The notes beneath the pieces were generated by a model, which made no database searches, was not told the origin of the DNA, and saw nothing but the letters and a program-made list of their open reading frames with translations. This document shows positions 1 through 11,387 of a stretch of 64,000 bases of DNA, in pieces. Every line of letters begins with the position of its first letter. Position 1 is the stretch's first letter. The translations under genes and the position numbers were made by a program. Where the stretch lies: contig NC_021741.1 in NCBI RefSeq assembly GCF_000422085.1, forward strand, positions 2,046,001 to 2,110,000, in the 5' to 3' direction. Origin of the DNA: Serratia liquefaciens ATCC 27592 (lineage in GTDB: Bacteria > Pseudomonadota > Gammaproteobacteria > Enterobacterales > Enterobacteriaceae).

Positions 1-976
<976 letters not shown>

Positions 977-1098
977 CTAAGGGGCAGTTAGCGACGCCGG
1001 CGCAATATCATACGGGTGTGTAAAAAAACAACGTGAAACCGAAGCGGCGCAGGGATTACAGGGCCAGGTGTGAATGACCCTGCGCAGCGAAACGAGAA

Positions 1099-1965
1099 CT
1101 ACGGTTTCATCTGCCCGGAACGGATGCGATGTAGTGGAGAGACGTTAACGCCACGCGCTACAAAACCACGTATCCACTCCGGGGCTTGATTTAACACCTG
1201 ACGGGCGGCGGTTTCTGTGTCGAATTCAGCAAACACACAAGCACCTGTGCCAGTCAGGCGTGACGGCGCGTATTCTAACAGCCAAGAAACAAGCTGTTCA
1301 ACCTCGCGAAAACGTTTTCTTGCTATAGGTTCGCAATCATTTGCGTAAGTTGCCTGTAACAGCACACTTAACGGACGAACCGGGGTGTCTCTTTTTAATT
1401 CCGCATCGCCAAAAATTGCCGGGGTAGGGATGCTGACCCCCGGATGCGCCACCAGATACCATTTTTCCTGTGGGTTGGCCGGCTGCAAACGCTCACCGAT
1501 GCCTTCGGCGAACGCTGCATGGCCACGCACGAAAACAGGGACGTCGGCACCGAGCGCCAGCCCCAGTTCTGCAAGCTGGTCGTCGCTCAAACCGCAGCGC
1601 CACAGTTCATTCAGCGCAACCAGCACCGTAGCGGCGTTGGAGGAGCCACCCCCCAGCCCGCCGCCCATCGGCAGCCGCTTTTCGATGCTGATGTCGGCAC
1701 CCCGTGGCGCGGTATTCAGTCCATGGCGATCGCAATACTGTTGCAGCAGACGTGCGGCGCGGACAATCAGGTTTTCTTCATCCGGCACGCCCGCCACCGG
1801 GGTCAGCAGGTGAATACGGTCATCCTGTCGCACATCGATGGTCAGCGTGTCGCCGTAATCCAGAAACTGAAACAGCGTCTGCAACAGGTGATAGCCATCT
1901 TCACGTTGGCCGGTAATGTATAAAAACAAATTAAGTTTAGCTGGCGATGGCCACTGACGGATCAT
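1099..1965 (-). CDS. ispE: 4-diphosphocytidyl-2-C-methyl-D-erythritol kinase
   Basis: GHMP-family kinase of the MEP isoprenoid pathway; phosphorylates CDP-methylerythritol at the 2-hydroxyl using ATP. The protein (288 aa from the ATG) shows the N-terminal substrate motif [11 protein letters not shown], the glycine/serine-rich ATP loop [15 protein letters not shown] and the C-terminal [12 protein letters not shown] segment of the family. I chose the ATG at 1963-1965, which overlaps the lolB stop as ATGA and implies translational coupling. A TTG four codons upstream (1975-1977) is possible but less likely. The order lolB-ispE-prs is the conserved enterobacterial one. Confidence 0.96.
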   Translation of the reverse strand: MIRQWPSPAKLNLFLYITGQREDGYHLLQTLFQFLDYGDTLTIDVRQDDRIHLLTPVAGVPDEENLIVRAARLLQQYCDRHGLNTAPRGADISIEKRLPMGGGLGGGSSNAATVLVALNELWRCGLSDDQLAELGLALGADVPVFVRGHAAFAEGIGERLQPANPQEKWYLVAHPGVSIPTPAIFGDAELKRDTPVRPLSVLLQATYANDCEPIARKRFREVEQLVSWLLEYAPSRLTGTGACVFAEFDTETAARQVLNQAPEWIRGFVARGVNVSPLHRIRSGQMKP

Positions 1966-2585
1966 TTGAGCGTCCAATTATCCATTTTCAGTTTGATGCG
2001 CTGGTCACCCTGTTTCAGCTCAAGTCGGCTTGGCAACTGCGGTTGCAGGCTGTTGTTGTAGTCCTGGTAGTCAACGGTCCAGGTCTGTCCGCCTTGCTGG
2101 TAGGTCAGCGAGTTCAGGCGATACTGGTCATCCAGCTTGAAGTCGTTGGCTTCACCCGGCAGGCCGAGCATCCATTGGCGCAGGTTATCCAGCGGGATTG
2201 CCATACCGGTCAGTTTGCGGATCATCTCTTCGGCATTGTCGCTGACATAGCGCTTGCCCTGATTGTCGGTCAACTGCACCACATTTTTCTGCACGTTGAG
2301 ATCAAGCTCGGTGCTGCCAAGTGGGTTGGTCAGCAGCAGGCGGTAACGATCAGACGAATACTGCTGCCAGAAGAAGCGCGCGTAGACTTTTTTCTGATCG
2401 GACAGGTAGGCGAAAGAGCCCCGGGTCTGATACTGCTCAAGCTGTTGCACCGCTTGCTCATGGGCGCGCCATTGCGGTGATGTCGGGCTGGTGGCCGGGC
2501 CGCTGGGTTTGGTGGTGGTACAGGCAGCCAGCACCAGGCTGGCCAGCGGGATCAGGCGTAGCAAACTAACTTTGCGGATTGGCAT
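1962..2585 (-). CDS. lolB: Outer-membrane lipoprotein receptor LolB
   Basis: Accepts lipoproteins from the periplasmic carrier LolA and inserts them into the inner leaflet of the outer membrane; itself a lipoprotein. The 207-aa product starts [15 protein letters not shown] and has a lipobox LAAC with the acylated Cys at residue 22. The mature part contains the family segments [13 protein letters not shown] and LLLTNPLGS. The ATG at 2583-2585 has a GAGAAAG ribosome site; the frame runs open 30 codons further upstream, but that part has no homology. It ends in an ATGA overlap with ispE. Partners lolC, lolD and lolE are in the same window. Confidence 0.96.
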   Translation of the reverse strand: MPIRKVSLLRLIPLASLVLAACTTTKPSGPATSPTSPQWRAHEQAVQQLEQYQTRGSFAYLSDQKKVYARFFWQQYSSDRYRLLLTNPLGSTELDLNVQKNVVQLTDNQGKRYVSDNAEEMIRKLTGMAIPLDNLRQWMLGLPGEANDFKLDDQYRLNSLTYQQGGQTWTVDYQDYNNSLQPQLPSRLELKQGDQRIKLKMDNWTLK

Positions 2586-2889
2586 AACTTTCTCTTGTCC
2601 TTTTGTCCTTACGGGCACGCACAGCGAGACCTTGGTATTAGCGTTTACGCTAGCGGGGCAGCGCCGGCGCGTCAATTTTTTGCTGCATCGCTTTGAATCT
2701 GCCCGGCTTTGTCACCGCTGTTAGCCTCGGGGGTATGCGCTGCGTTTGCACATAAGATTAACACAATCACCCAACCCTGCCGCTGTGGGTACAAGAATAT
2801 CTCTCTGGTCGGGCGGAGGCCGTTGGCGTTTAGTTGAGGTTGCTAGCGGTATGCTGCAATAGTTCATCGCCGGAGGAGAATACAAGGTC
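2586..2889. other. Divergent intergenic region between lolB and a small ORF
   Basis: This stretch should hold the lolB promoter on the minus strand and, on the plus strand, signals for the small ORF and perhaps hemA. I see no convincing gene. A 62-codon minus-strand frame exists at 2721-2909 but has no ribosome site or recognisable product. No clear operator or terminator was recognised. Confidence 0.4.
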
Positions 2890-3033
2890 ATGAAGCTGTC
2901 AGTACGCATTGTTATTTCGCTGTTATGCTTCGCGGGTGCGGCATTTTTTTATCTTCAGGCAAAGCATGTTTTTTGTCAGCAGGTCTCTTTTCTTTTGGAT
3001 CCCACCTTTCGTTGCGGCACTTTAGGTTGGTAA
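2890..3033 (+). CDS. Possible small secreted or membrane protein (47 aa), unknown
   Basis: A 47-codon frame starts at an ATG preceded by GGAGGAG (2872-2878), an acceptable though slightly distant ribosome site. The product has a basic start (MKLSVR), a hydrophobic stretch of about 15 residues (IVISLLCFAGAAFFYL) and a short polar tail with two more cysteines (residues 29 and 42), ending CGTLGW. This fits a single membrane anchor or a signal peptide. It lies about 270 nt upstream of hemA in the same direction. I do not recognise the family; it could be chance coding. Conservation across Serratia would decide. Confidence 0.4.
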   Translation: MKLSVRIVISLLCFAGAAFFYLQAKHVFCQQVSFLLDPTFRCGTLGW

Positions 3034-3300
3034 ACGCCGGATATTTGATCACCGCCTGGCGGCTTAGGGGCTATCGTTATTGCTGAATACTGTGCGGAAT
3101 ATCGCATACTGCACTAAAATTCAGTATGTTATGTCGTCGAATTAATAGTCATCCCGCTGTATTTATTAGCGATTTATCGATTGCTGCTGACTATTTCAGC
3201 GATTGAACGGAAGATGCGGTTGTTACTTTTATTGAGCCCGCGCATCAAGTAGAATGCCGTTCAACGAGAACCCGTACCAAAAGAAGTATTACTCGAAGCA

Positions 3301-4565
3301 ATGACCCTGCTGGCGTTAGGTATAAATCACAAAACCGCTCCGGTTTCTCTGCGTGAAAGGGTGACCTTCTCCCCAGAGTCGATCGAACAGGCGCTAACCA
3401 GCTTGCTCCAACAACCGTTGGTGCAGGGCGGTGTCGTGTTGTCTACCTGTAACCGCACCGAACTTTATCTTAGCGTGGAACAACAGGAACATATTCATGA
3501 ACAGCTGGTTGCCTGGCTGTGTGAATACCACCATCTGCGCCCGGAAGAAGTGAGCAAAAGCCTGTATTGGCACCACGGCAACGACGCCGTCAGCCATCTG
3601 ATGCGCGTAGCCAGCGGGCTGGATTCGCTGGTGTTGGGTGAACCGCAGATCCTCGGCCAAGTGAAAAAAGCCTTTGCCGAATCGCAACGCGGCCAGTCGC
3701 TTTCCGGTGAGCTTGAGCGGCTGTTCCAAAAATCCTTCTCTGTCGCCAAACGCGTACGTACCGAAACCGAAATCGGTGCCAGCGCGGTCTCTGTGGCCTT
3801 TGCAGCCTGTACGTTGGCGCGCCAAATCTTCGAATCACTTGCCGAATTGAACGTGCTGCTAGTGGGCGCCGGTGAAACCATTGAACTGGTGGCGCGCCAT
3901 CTGCGCGAGCACAAAGTTCGGCATATGATTATTGCCAACCGTACCCGCGAACGTGCGCAATTGCTGGCGGACGAAGTTGGCGCGGAAGTGATCACATTAC
4001 CGGAAATCGACGAACGCCTGGCGGACGCCGATATCATCATCAGTTCTACCGCCAGCCCGCTGCCGATCATCGGTAAAGGGATGGTGGAGCGCGCGCGCTG
4101 AAAGCGCGTCGCAACCAGCCGATGCTGCTGGTGGATATCGCCGTACCGCGTGATATCGAACCGGAAGTAGGCAAGCTGGCCAACGCCTATCTGTACAGCG
4201 TGGACGATCTGCACGCCATCATTCAAAGCAACCTGGCGCAGCGCAAAGCCGCGGCGGTGCAGGCGGAATCGATCGTTCAGCAGGAAAGCACCAACTTTAT
4301 GGCCTGGCTGCGCTCACAGGGCGCAGTGGAAACCATCCGCGACTACCGCTCGCAGGCCGATCAGATCCGTGCGGAAATGGAAGCCAAAGCCCTGGCCGCG
4401 ATTGCGCAGGGCGCCGACGTGGAGCAGGTTATCCACGAGCTGGCCCATCGGCTAACCAATCGTCTTATTCATGCCCCTACCAAATCCCTCCAGCAGGCCG
4501 CCGGCGATGGCGACGTGGAGCGGTTGCAATTATTACGCGACAGCCTCGGGCTGGATCAGCATTAG
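3301..4565 (+). pseudogene. hemA: Glutamyl-tRNA reductase, reading frame broken by a 2-nt insertion
   Basis: HemA reduces glutamyl-tRNA to glutamate-1-semialdehyde with NADPH, the first committed step of heme and siroheme synthesis. The first 266 codons (3301-4101) match E. coli HemA, with catalytic Cys50 in [11 protein letters not shown] and the NADPH-domain segment [14 protein letters not shown]. They run into a premature TGA at 4099-4101. The rest of the protein continues in another frame from about 4102 ([15 protein letters not shown]...) to the TAA at 4563-4565. The C9-nt run CGCGCGCGC at 4090-4098 is one CG unit longer than the frame requires; removing it restores 420 codons (E. coli 418). 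Because hemA is needed for heme synthesis, a sequencing or assembly error, or a recent slippage mutation, is likelier than old decay. Confidence 0.93.
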
Positions 4566-4596
4566 TTTTCTCTTTTAACAGGGTTTAATACCACGC

Positions 4597-5682
4597 ATGA
4601 AGCCTTCTATTGTTGCCAAACTGGAAGCGTTACAAGAGCGCCATGAAGAAGTGCAGGCGCTGCTCGGCGATGCCGGCGTTATTGCCGAGCAGGATCGGTT
4701 CCGTGCGCTGTCGCGCGAATATGCACAGTTGACCGATGTCAGCCGCTGTTTCCTGGAATGGCGTCAGGTGCAGGACGATCTGGCTACGGCGGAAATGATG
4801 CTGGACGATCCGGAAATGCGTGAAATGGCGCAGGAAGAGTTGAAACAGGCCAAGGCCGCGACGGAAGAGCTGGAACAGCAGCTGCAACTGCTGCTGTTGC
4901 CGAAAGATCCGGATGACGAGCGCGGTTGTTTCCTGGAAGTGCGCGCCGGGACCGGCGGCGACGAAGCGGCGATTTTCGCCGGCGACCTGTTCCGCATGTA
5001 CAGCCGCTATGCCGAAATGCGCCGCTGGCGCGTCGAGATCATGAGCGCCAACGAAGGCGAGCATGGCGGTTATAAAGAAGTGATTGCCAAGGTTTCTGGC
5101 GACGGTGTTTACGGCCAGCTCAAATTTGAATCCGGCGGTCATCGCGTACAGCGCGTGCCGGAAACCGAGTCGCAGGGGCGTATTCATACCTCCGCGTGCA
5201 CCGTGGCAGTGATGCCGGAAATACCGGAGGCTGAACTGCCGGAGATCAACGCGGGCGATCTGAAAATCGACACCTTCCGTTCCTCAGGCGCAGGTGGTCA
5301 GCACGTTAACACCACCGACTCGGCGATCCGTATTACCCACTTGCCGACCGGCATTGTGGTGGAGTGTCAGGACGAGCGCTCACAGCACAAGAACAAAGCC
5401 AAAGCGATGGCGGTGTTGGGGGCGCGTATCCGTGCTGCAGAAATGGCCAAGCGCCAGCAGGCGGAGGCTTCAACCCGTCGTAACCTGCTGGGCAGTGGCG
5501 ATCGTTCAGACCGCAACCGCACCTATAACTTCCCGCAGGGGCGTGTCACTGACCACCGTATCAACCTGACGCTGTACCGTCTGGACGAGGTGATGGAAGG
5601 CAAGCTCGACATGCTGATCCAGCCGATTGTGCAGGAATACCAGGCTGACCAGCTCGCTGCGCTGTCCGCCGAGCAGGAGTAA
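4597..5682 (+). CDS. prfA: Peptide chain release factor 1
   Basis: Recognises UAA and UAG in the ribosomal A site and triggers peptidyl-tRNA hydrolysis. The 361-aa product has the codon-recognition tripeptide in P-x-T form at residues 188-190 (PET here; PAT in E. coli) and the catalytic GGQ at 233-235 in [10 protein letters not shown]. The GGQ glutamine is the methylation target of PrmC, encoded directly downstream. The stop codon and the prmC start share one base (TAATG), so the two are probably translationally coupled. It starts 31 nt after hemA, as in E. coli. Confidence 0.98.
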   Translation: MKPSIVAKLEALQERHEEVQALLGDAGVIAEQDRFRALSREYAQLTDVSRCFLEWRQVQDDLATAEMMLDDPEMREMAQEELKQAKAATEELEQQLQLLLLPKDPDDERGCFLEVRAGTGGDEAAIFAGDLFRMYSRYAEMRRWRVEIMSANEGEHGGYKEVIAKVSGDGVYGQLKFESGGHRVQRVPETESQGRIHTSACTVAVMPEIPEAELPEINAGDLKIDTFRSSGAGGQHVNTTDSAIRITHLPTGIVVECQDERSQHKNKAKAMAVLGARIRAAEMAKRQQAEASTRRNLLGSGDRSDRNRTYNFPQGRVTDHRINLTLYRLDEVMEGKLDMLIQPIVQEYQADQLAALSAEQE

Positions 5683-6554
5683 TGGACTATCAATCCTGGC
5701 TGAAGGCGGCGGTTGCCCGCCTGACGCAGAGTGAAAGCGCCCGACGCGATGCGGAAATCCTGCTGGGGTTCGTGACCGGCCGGGCCAGAACTTTCCTGAT
5801 GGCGTTTGGCGAAACCGTGCTGACGCCGCAAGAGCAAGAGCAGTTGGAGAGATTGTTGGCGCGCCGCGAACGCGGTGAGCCGGTAGCTTATCTGATTGGC
5901 GAGCGCGAATTTTGGTCGTTGCCGCTGTCGGTATCGCCCGCCACCCTGATCCCGCGTCCGGACACCGAATGCCTGGTGGAGTTGGCGCTGGAGCTTTTGC
6001 CCTCATCCCCTTGCGCCATTCTCGATCTCGGTACCGGTACCGGCGCCATCGCCCTGGCGTTAGCCAGCGAACGCCCAGACTGCGAAGTGACCGGCGTGGA
6101 TTTACAGCCGGAAGCGGTGGCGTTGGCCCAGCACAATGCGCAGAAGCTGTCGATCGGCAACGCGCAGTTCCTTCAGGGCAGTTGGTATGCCCCACTGGTC
6201 GGAGAAACTTTTGCTCTGATCGCCAGCAACCCTCCTTATATCGACGCCGCCGACCCGCATTTGGCACAGGGCGACGTACGTTTTGAGCCAAGTAGCGCGC
6301 TGGTGGCGCCACAGCAGGGGCTGGCGGATTTGTCCGCTATCGTGCAGCAGGCGCCGTACCACCTGCAATCACAGGGCTGGCTGCTGCTTGAACATGGCTG
6401 GCAGCAGGGAGAAAGCGTACGCGCGCTGCTGCAGGCCGCCGGTTTTATTTCGATCGATACCCGACGCGATTATGGCGGTAACGATCGCGTCACCTTTGGC
6501 CAATGGCCGCAGCAATCACTGAAAACCAACAATAACGAAGCACACAGCGATTAA
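5682..6554 (+). CDS. prmC: Release factor glutamine N5-methyltransferase
   Basis: Uses S-adenosylmethionine to methylate the GGQ glutamine of RF1 and RF2, which raises termination efficiency. The 290-aa product has an N-terminal helical recognition domain, the SAM-binding motif DLGTGTGAIAL at about 115-125, and the catalytic NPPY at residues 183-186. It is slightly longer than the E. coli protein (277 aa), mostly through a C-terminal tail. It lies between prfA, encoding its substrate, and sirB2. Confidence 0.97.
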   Translation: MDYQSWLKAAVARLTQSESARRDAEILLGFVTGRARTFLMAFGETVLTPQEQEQLERLLARRERGEPVAYLIGEREFWSLPLSVSPATLIPRPDTECLVELALELLPSSPCAILDLGTGTGAIALALASERPDCEVTGVDLQPEAVALAQHNAQKLSIGNAQFLQGSWYAPLVGETFALIASNPPYIDAADPHLAQGDVRFEPSSALVAPQQGLADLSAIVQQAPYHLQSQGWLLLEHGWQQGESVRALLQAAGFISIDTRRDYGGNDRVTFGQWPQQSLKTNNNEAHSD

Positions 6555-6567
6555 ATAAGGAAGCGAT

Positions 6568-6966
6568 ATGGCAGTCTACTCGGCGTTAAAACATCTGCAT
6601 TTGTTGACGGTCACCATCAGTATTGTCTTGTTTGTATTGCGTTTCTTCTGGAAATGGCGCAATTCGGCTATGATGAACAAACGTTGGGTGAAGATAACCC
6701 CGCATATAAATGATACGGTGTTGTTCGTCAGCGGCATCGCACTGGTGGTGATGTTCAAGTTATATCCGCTGTTGGGTATGGACTCGTGGCTGACCGAGAA
6801 GCTGTTTGGCGTTATTATCTATATCCTGCTTGGCTACGTCGCATTGGGCAAGAAGACCAAAAACCAGAACCTGCGCATTCTGGCGTTTGTGCTGGCATTG
6901 GGCTGTTTGTACCTGATAATTAAACTTGCCACGACGAAAATACCCTTTCTGATGGGATACTTATGA
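6568..6966 (+). CDS. sirB2: SirB2 family inner-membrane protein
   Basis: A 132-aa very hydrophobic protein with about four predicted membrane helices. It starts MAVYSALKHLHLLTVTISI and matches E. coli YchQ/SirB2 over its length. Its biochemical role is not known; the name comes from a Salmonella locus affecting invasion gene expression. The ribosome site AAGGAAG sits before the ATG. The TGA stop overlaps the sirB1 ATG by 4 nt (ATGA), so both probably form part of the hemA-kdsA transcription unit. Confidence 0.92.
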   Translation: MAVYSALKHLHLLTVTISIVLFVLRFFWKWRNSAMMNKRWVKITPHINDTVLFVSGIALVVMFKLYPLLGMDSWLTEKLFGVIIYILLGYVALGKKTKNQNLRILAFVLALGCLYLIIKLATTKIPFLMGYL

Positions 6967-7772
6967 GTAGTATTGCTGATTTTGAATTTAACACCTCGCT
7001 GCTGAGCGAGGGCGTGATCCTGGTATCGCAGTCCGTGCGGCGTGATTTCCCCGCCGCTGAGGTCGAACGCAAGCTGCAACAGCTGGTCGACGAAGCGCGT
7101 GCGGCCGTGCCGCAGGATCTCAGCCAGGAACAGCAACTGGACGCACTCATTGAATTGTTCTTCAAAACCTGGGGTTTTGGCGGCGCCAGCGGCGTGTATC
7201 GCCTGTCCGACGCTATTTGGCTCGACAAGGTGCTGGAAGGTCGTCAGGGCACGCCGGTTTCGCTCGGCACCATTTTCCTTCATATCGCCGCTCATCTGGA
7301 TTTACCGTTGCTGCCGGTTATTTTCCCCACTCAACTGATCCTGCGGGCAGACTGGCTGGATGAAGAGATGTGGTTGATCAATCCATTGAACGGCGAGACG
7401 CTGAACGAACACCAGTTGGAAGTGTGGATCAAGGGCAACCTGGGTCTGGGCGCCGAACTGGAAGACGACGATCTCGATGAGTCAGAAAACGTCATGGTGG
7501 TGCGTAAGATGTTGGATACGCTCAAAGCCGCCCTGATGGAAGAAAAACAGATGGAAATGGCGTTGCGCGCCAGCGAAACGGTGTTGTGCTTCGATCCGGA
7601 AGACCCTTACGAAATCCGTGACCGCGGGCTGATTTACGCCCAGTTGGAATGCAACCATATCGCGATTTCCGATCTTAACTATTTTGTCGAACAGTGTCCT
7701 GAAGACCCAGTCAGCGAAGTGATCAAGGTACAGATCCACTCGATTGAACCGAAACAGGTCACGCTGCATTAA
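6963..7772 (+). CDS. sirB1: SirB1 family protein (transglutaminase-like and TPR-like domains)
   Basis: A 269-aa soluble protein matching E. coli YchA/SirB1. The N-terminal two thirds resembles a transglutaminase-like fold (region FKTWGFGGASGVYRLSDAI and the following hydrophobic core). The C-terminal part, with the segment DPEDPYEIRDRGLIYAQL, looks like a tetratricopeptide repeat. The function is not established. It overlaps sirB2 by ATGA and precedes kdsA by 73 nt, the conserved order in Enterobacterales. Confidence 0.92.
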   Translation: MSSIADFEFNTSLLSEGVILVSQSVRRDFPAAEVERKLQQLVDEARAAVPQDLSQEQQLDALIELFFKTWGFGGASGVYRLSDAIWLDKVLEGRQGTPVSLGTIFLHIAAHLDLPLLPVIFPTQLILRADWLDEEMWLINPLNGETLNEHQLEVWIKGNLGLGAELEDDDLDESENVMVVRKMLDTLKAALMEEKQMEMALRASETVLCFDPEDPYEIRDRGLIYAQLECNHIAISDLNYFVEQCPEDPVSEVIKVQIHSIEPKQVTLH

Positions 7773-7791
7773 TTCATTTACTATGCCCTGA

Positions 7792-8700
<909 letters not shown>

Positions 8701-8755
8701 ACATTTTCACAGCTGTTATTTGTAGGGGCGCAGCATACTGCGCCCGCTATGGTTT

Positions 8756-8781
8756 AAAGCCCGATTCGTCGGGCTTTTTGT
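8756..8781 (+). terminator. Rho-independent terminator after kdsA
   Basis: Perfect 9-bp stem AAAGCCCGA / TCGGGCTTT with a TTCG tetraloop at 8765-8768, followed by T-rich TTGTTTTT. The A run on the left side means it could also serve the convergent dauA gene. Confidence 0.9.
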
Positions 8782-8784
8782 TTT

Positions 8785-10473
8785 TCAGGCATCGAGCGCT
8801 GCAAGCGCTTCAGGCAGCGTCGCGTAGAAATGCAGTTTCCCCTCAATCGGCTGTATTCGTGCCCTTGCCAGCGTTTTCAACGGCTGGAAAGGCATGTCGG
8901 TGATTGCCAATTGTTTGCCGGCCGGCAGGGCTTCGATAAAGCGTTGCAAGGCATCCAGTCCCCCGGCATCCAATACCGGCACCGCATCCCACTGCAAGAC
9001 GATCACGTCATAATTTTCGCTGCGCACCAGTAGCTCGTTAAAAATACGCTCGGCGGCGGCGAAGAACAGCGGGCCATTCACCCGCAGCACCAATCGGCCG
9101 TTGTCGGCACTCAGTTCGCTCAGGCGCGTCATGCGCGCAATGCGGCGCATAAACAGCAGCGAGGCCAGCACAATGCCTACGGTAATGGCGATCACCATAT
9201 CGAACAGCACCGTCAGCGACATGCACAGCAGCATCACCAGAATGTCGTCTTTCGGCGCTCGCCGCAGCAGATAAACCACCTTGTGCGCCTCGCTCATATT
9301 CCAGGCCACCATCAGCAACAGCGACGCCATTGCAGCCAGCGGCAGCCAGGACAACCACGGTGCCAGCACCAGCAACGCCAGCAGTACCAACAACGCATGG
9401 ATGATGGCGGAGACCGGGGAGGTGGCACCGGCGCGTACGTTGGCGGCAGAGCGCGCAATGGCCGCGGTGGCGGTAATGCCGCCGAAGAAAGGCGCAATGA
9501 TGTTGCCCGCACCCTGGCCGATAAGTTCGGTATTGGAGTTGTGCTTCTTGCCAGTCATCCCGTCCAGCACCACCGCGCACAGCAGGGATTCTATGGCCCC
9601 GAGCATCGCCATGGAGAAGGCGGCTGGCAGCAGGGCGGAGAGTGTTTGCCAGCTCAGCGCCATAGGCTTGCCGTCACCGGCCGGTAAATCCCACGGCAGC
9701 ATCAGCTGCGGCAGAATGGGCGGTATGCCCTGGCCGTGGGTGCCGTCGGCCAGCAGATAGCTGAAGCGCGAGCCGATGGTCGCAACCGGGTGGTCAAACA
9801 GCGCCAGAATACCCATAACCGCGGTACCCGCCAGCAGTGCGGGTAAATGGCCCGGTACCCGCAGGCCGAGCTTGGGCCAGAAGATAAGGATCAATAGGGT
9901 CACTGCGCCGATCAGGGTGTCGCCGAAGTCCAGCGTCGGCAGCGCCTGCAGCAGGGCGTAAACCTTGCCCACATAGTGTTCTGGCACCACCGCCATTTGC
10001 AGGCCAAAGAAATCCTTCACCTGCATGGTAGCAATGGTGATGGCGATACCAGAGGTAAAGCCTAACGTCACCGACAGGGGAATGTACTCAATCAGGCGGC
10101 CGAAACGCGCCAGTCCCATGATGACCAGAAACAGTCCGGAAAGCAGGGTGGCGATCAGCAGGCCTGAGAGGCCGAACTGCTGCGACACCGGATAGAGGAT
10201 CACCACAAACGCGGCGGTAGGCCCGGAGACGCTGTAGCGCGAGCCGCCGCTGATGGCAATGACAATCCCGGCAACCGCCGACGTATAGAGTCCATATTGG
10301 GGGGGAACGCCGCTGGCAATTGCCAGTGCCATTGCCAACGGGATGGCGATAATACCGACGGTGACGCCGGCGATGGCATCTTTTAGCAGGCGTTGCAGGG
10401 AATAGGGATCTCGCCAACAGGCATCAATCAGCGCGCTGAACGGCCTAATGCCGTTAATTTCATGCGTTTTCAT
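8785..10473 (-). CDS. dauA: SulP-family C4-dicarboxylic acid transporter DauA
   Basis: A 562-aa inner-membrane carrier of the SLC26/SulP family. It has about a dozen hydrophobic segments (about residues 35-440) and a C-terminal STAS domain (about 450-560, with [17 protein letters not shown]). It aligns along its whole length with E. coli DauA/YchM, a pH-dependent succinate/aspartate transporter, including [28 protein letters not shown] and [22 protein letters not shown]. In E. coli dauA lies next to prs; here it is convergent with kdsA, which points to a local rearrangement. No strong ribosome site is visible before the ATG. Confidence 0.94.
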   Translation of the reverse strand: MKTHEINGIRPFSALIDACWRDPYSLQRLLKDAIAGVTVGIIAIPLAMALAIASGVPPQYGLYTSAVAGIVIAISGGSRYSVSGPTAAFVVILYPVSQQFGLSGLLIATLLSGLFLVIMGLARFGRLIEYIPLSVTLGFTSGIAITIATMQVKDFFGLQMAVVPEHYVGKVYALLQALPTLDFGDTLIGAVTLLILIFWPKLGLRVPGHLPALLAGTAVMGILALFDHPVATIGSRFSYLLADGTHGQGIPPILPQLMLPWDLPAGDGKPMALSWQTLSALLPAAFSMAMLGAIESLLCAVVLDGMTGKKHNSNTELIGQGAGNIIAPFFGGITATAAIARSAANVRAGATSPVSAIIHALLVLLALLVLAPWLSWLPLAAMASLLLMVAWNMSEAHKVVYLLRRAPKDDILVMLLCMSLTVLFDMVIAITVGIVLASLLFMRRIARMTRLSELSADNGRLVLRVNGPLFFAAAERIFNELLVRSENYDVIVLQWDAVPVLDAGGLDALQRFIEALPAGKQLAITDMPFQPLKTLARARIQPIEGKLHFYATLPEALAALDA

Positions 10474-10651
10474 CTAAGGTGTAAACCAAGTCTATAAAAG
10501 AGAACGGAATGGCGGGCCGGATGCGGTCCGTCTCGAATAGCTGATAGACACCATACGCCAGTTGTGACGGCGATTCCTAGATATACATCAATGCACTTCG
10601 GAAAATCAGACTTATACTCTTTCAGGAACGGGATAAATGACAAGTTACAGA

Positions 10652-10674
10652 CAGGCCGCGGTTTAGGCGGCCTG
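10652..10674 (-). terminator. Hairpin downstream of the UPF0303 gene
   Basis: Perfect 8-bp inverted repeat CAGGCCGC / GCGGCCTG with a 7-nt loop lies 30 nt past the stop of the minus-strand UPF0303 gene. No long T run follows on that strand, so termination activity is uncertain. Confidence 0.4.
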
Positions 10675-10703
10675 CGCAGAAAGAATAGGCCAGGTTATAC
10701 CGC

Positions 10704-11189
10704 TTAGTGGACCGCCGGTAGGGATAATCCGAGAAAATGCGCCAGGGTGCCGACCAACAGATTGTGATCTTCCAACTGGGGTGAGCCAGAAATGCTGATG
10801 GTGCCAATGCAGCCCACGCCACCAAGATTGATCGGGAAGGCGCCACCGTGTGCCGAGTAATCGCTGACGCTCAGGCCATAGCGTTCTTCCAGAGTCGATT
10901 GTCGTTGCTGCAGGCGCAGGCCAATCGCGTAAGAGCTCTTGTGGAAGTGCTTCACCACATTGCGTTTGCGCCGTACCCAATCGGCGATATCGGGGGTAGT
11001 GCCGGGCATGGCGTAATAAAACAGCGTTTGCCCCGCGAGCTGGATCTCAATAGCGATCGACAGGCGGCGCTGTTCGGCCGCTGATTTCAATGCAGAGCCC
11101 AGCTCCCAGGCGGTGTTATGGTCAAAATGGCTGAAGGTCAACGCGGTTTCTTGTTCGCTAAGCGCGTGCAAATCATCATCGATATTCAT
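10704..11189 (-). CDS. UPF0303 / heme-degrading-domain (DUF336-type) protein
   Basis: A 161-aa soluble protein of the UPF0303 family, which belongs to the HbpS/GlcG-like DUF336 superfamily. Recognisable segments are RRLSIAIEIQLAGQTLFYYAMPG in the N-terminal half and the glycine-rich AHGGAFPINLGGVGCIGTISISGSPQ, diagnostic of the superfamily, near residues 110-135. The family has been linked to heme or small-molecule binding, but no function is firmly assigned in enterics. A strong AAGGGGG ribosome site precedes the ATG. It stands alone between dauA and a divergent diguanylate cyclase gene. Confidence 0.82.
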   Translation of the reverse strand: MNIDDDLHALSEQETALTFSHFDHNTAWELGSALKSAAEQRRLSIAIEIQLAGQTLFYYAMPGTTPDIADWVRRKRNVVKHFHKSSYAIGLRLQQRQSTLEERYGLSVSDYSAHGGAFPINLGGVGCIGTISISGSPQLEDHNLLVGTLAHFLGLSLPAVH

Positions 11190-11276
11190 GGTCGCCCCCT
11201 TTATTGGTTGCCAACAGATTATCCTGAACAGAATTTATGGGATAGATACCTTGGAAATAACATAGAACTGCTAATC

Positions 11277-11299
11277 TATTATTAACCTGAGTAATAATA
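11277..11299. promoter_or_regulatory. AT-rich inverted repeat upstream of the GGDEF gene
   Basis: Perfect 8-bp arms TATTATTA / TAATAATA separated by 7 nt, in the divergent space between the UPF0303 gene and the diguanylate cyclase gene. It looks like an operator; I cannot name the regulator. Confidence 0.35.
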
Positions 11300-11387
11300 T
11301 GTACGATGCCGAAATGGATGAGACAGGGAATGCTCAAAATTCGTCGCTAAATCCCCCTGTCGATTCCGTGGAGCCTATCGAATATTT

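Noticed and set aside
2721..2909. 62-codon minus-strand frame in the lolB-hemA gap
   Set aside because: No ribosome site, no hydrophobic or family pattern, and it overlaps the better supported small plus-strand frame.
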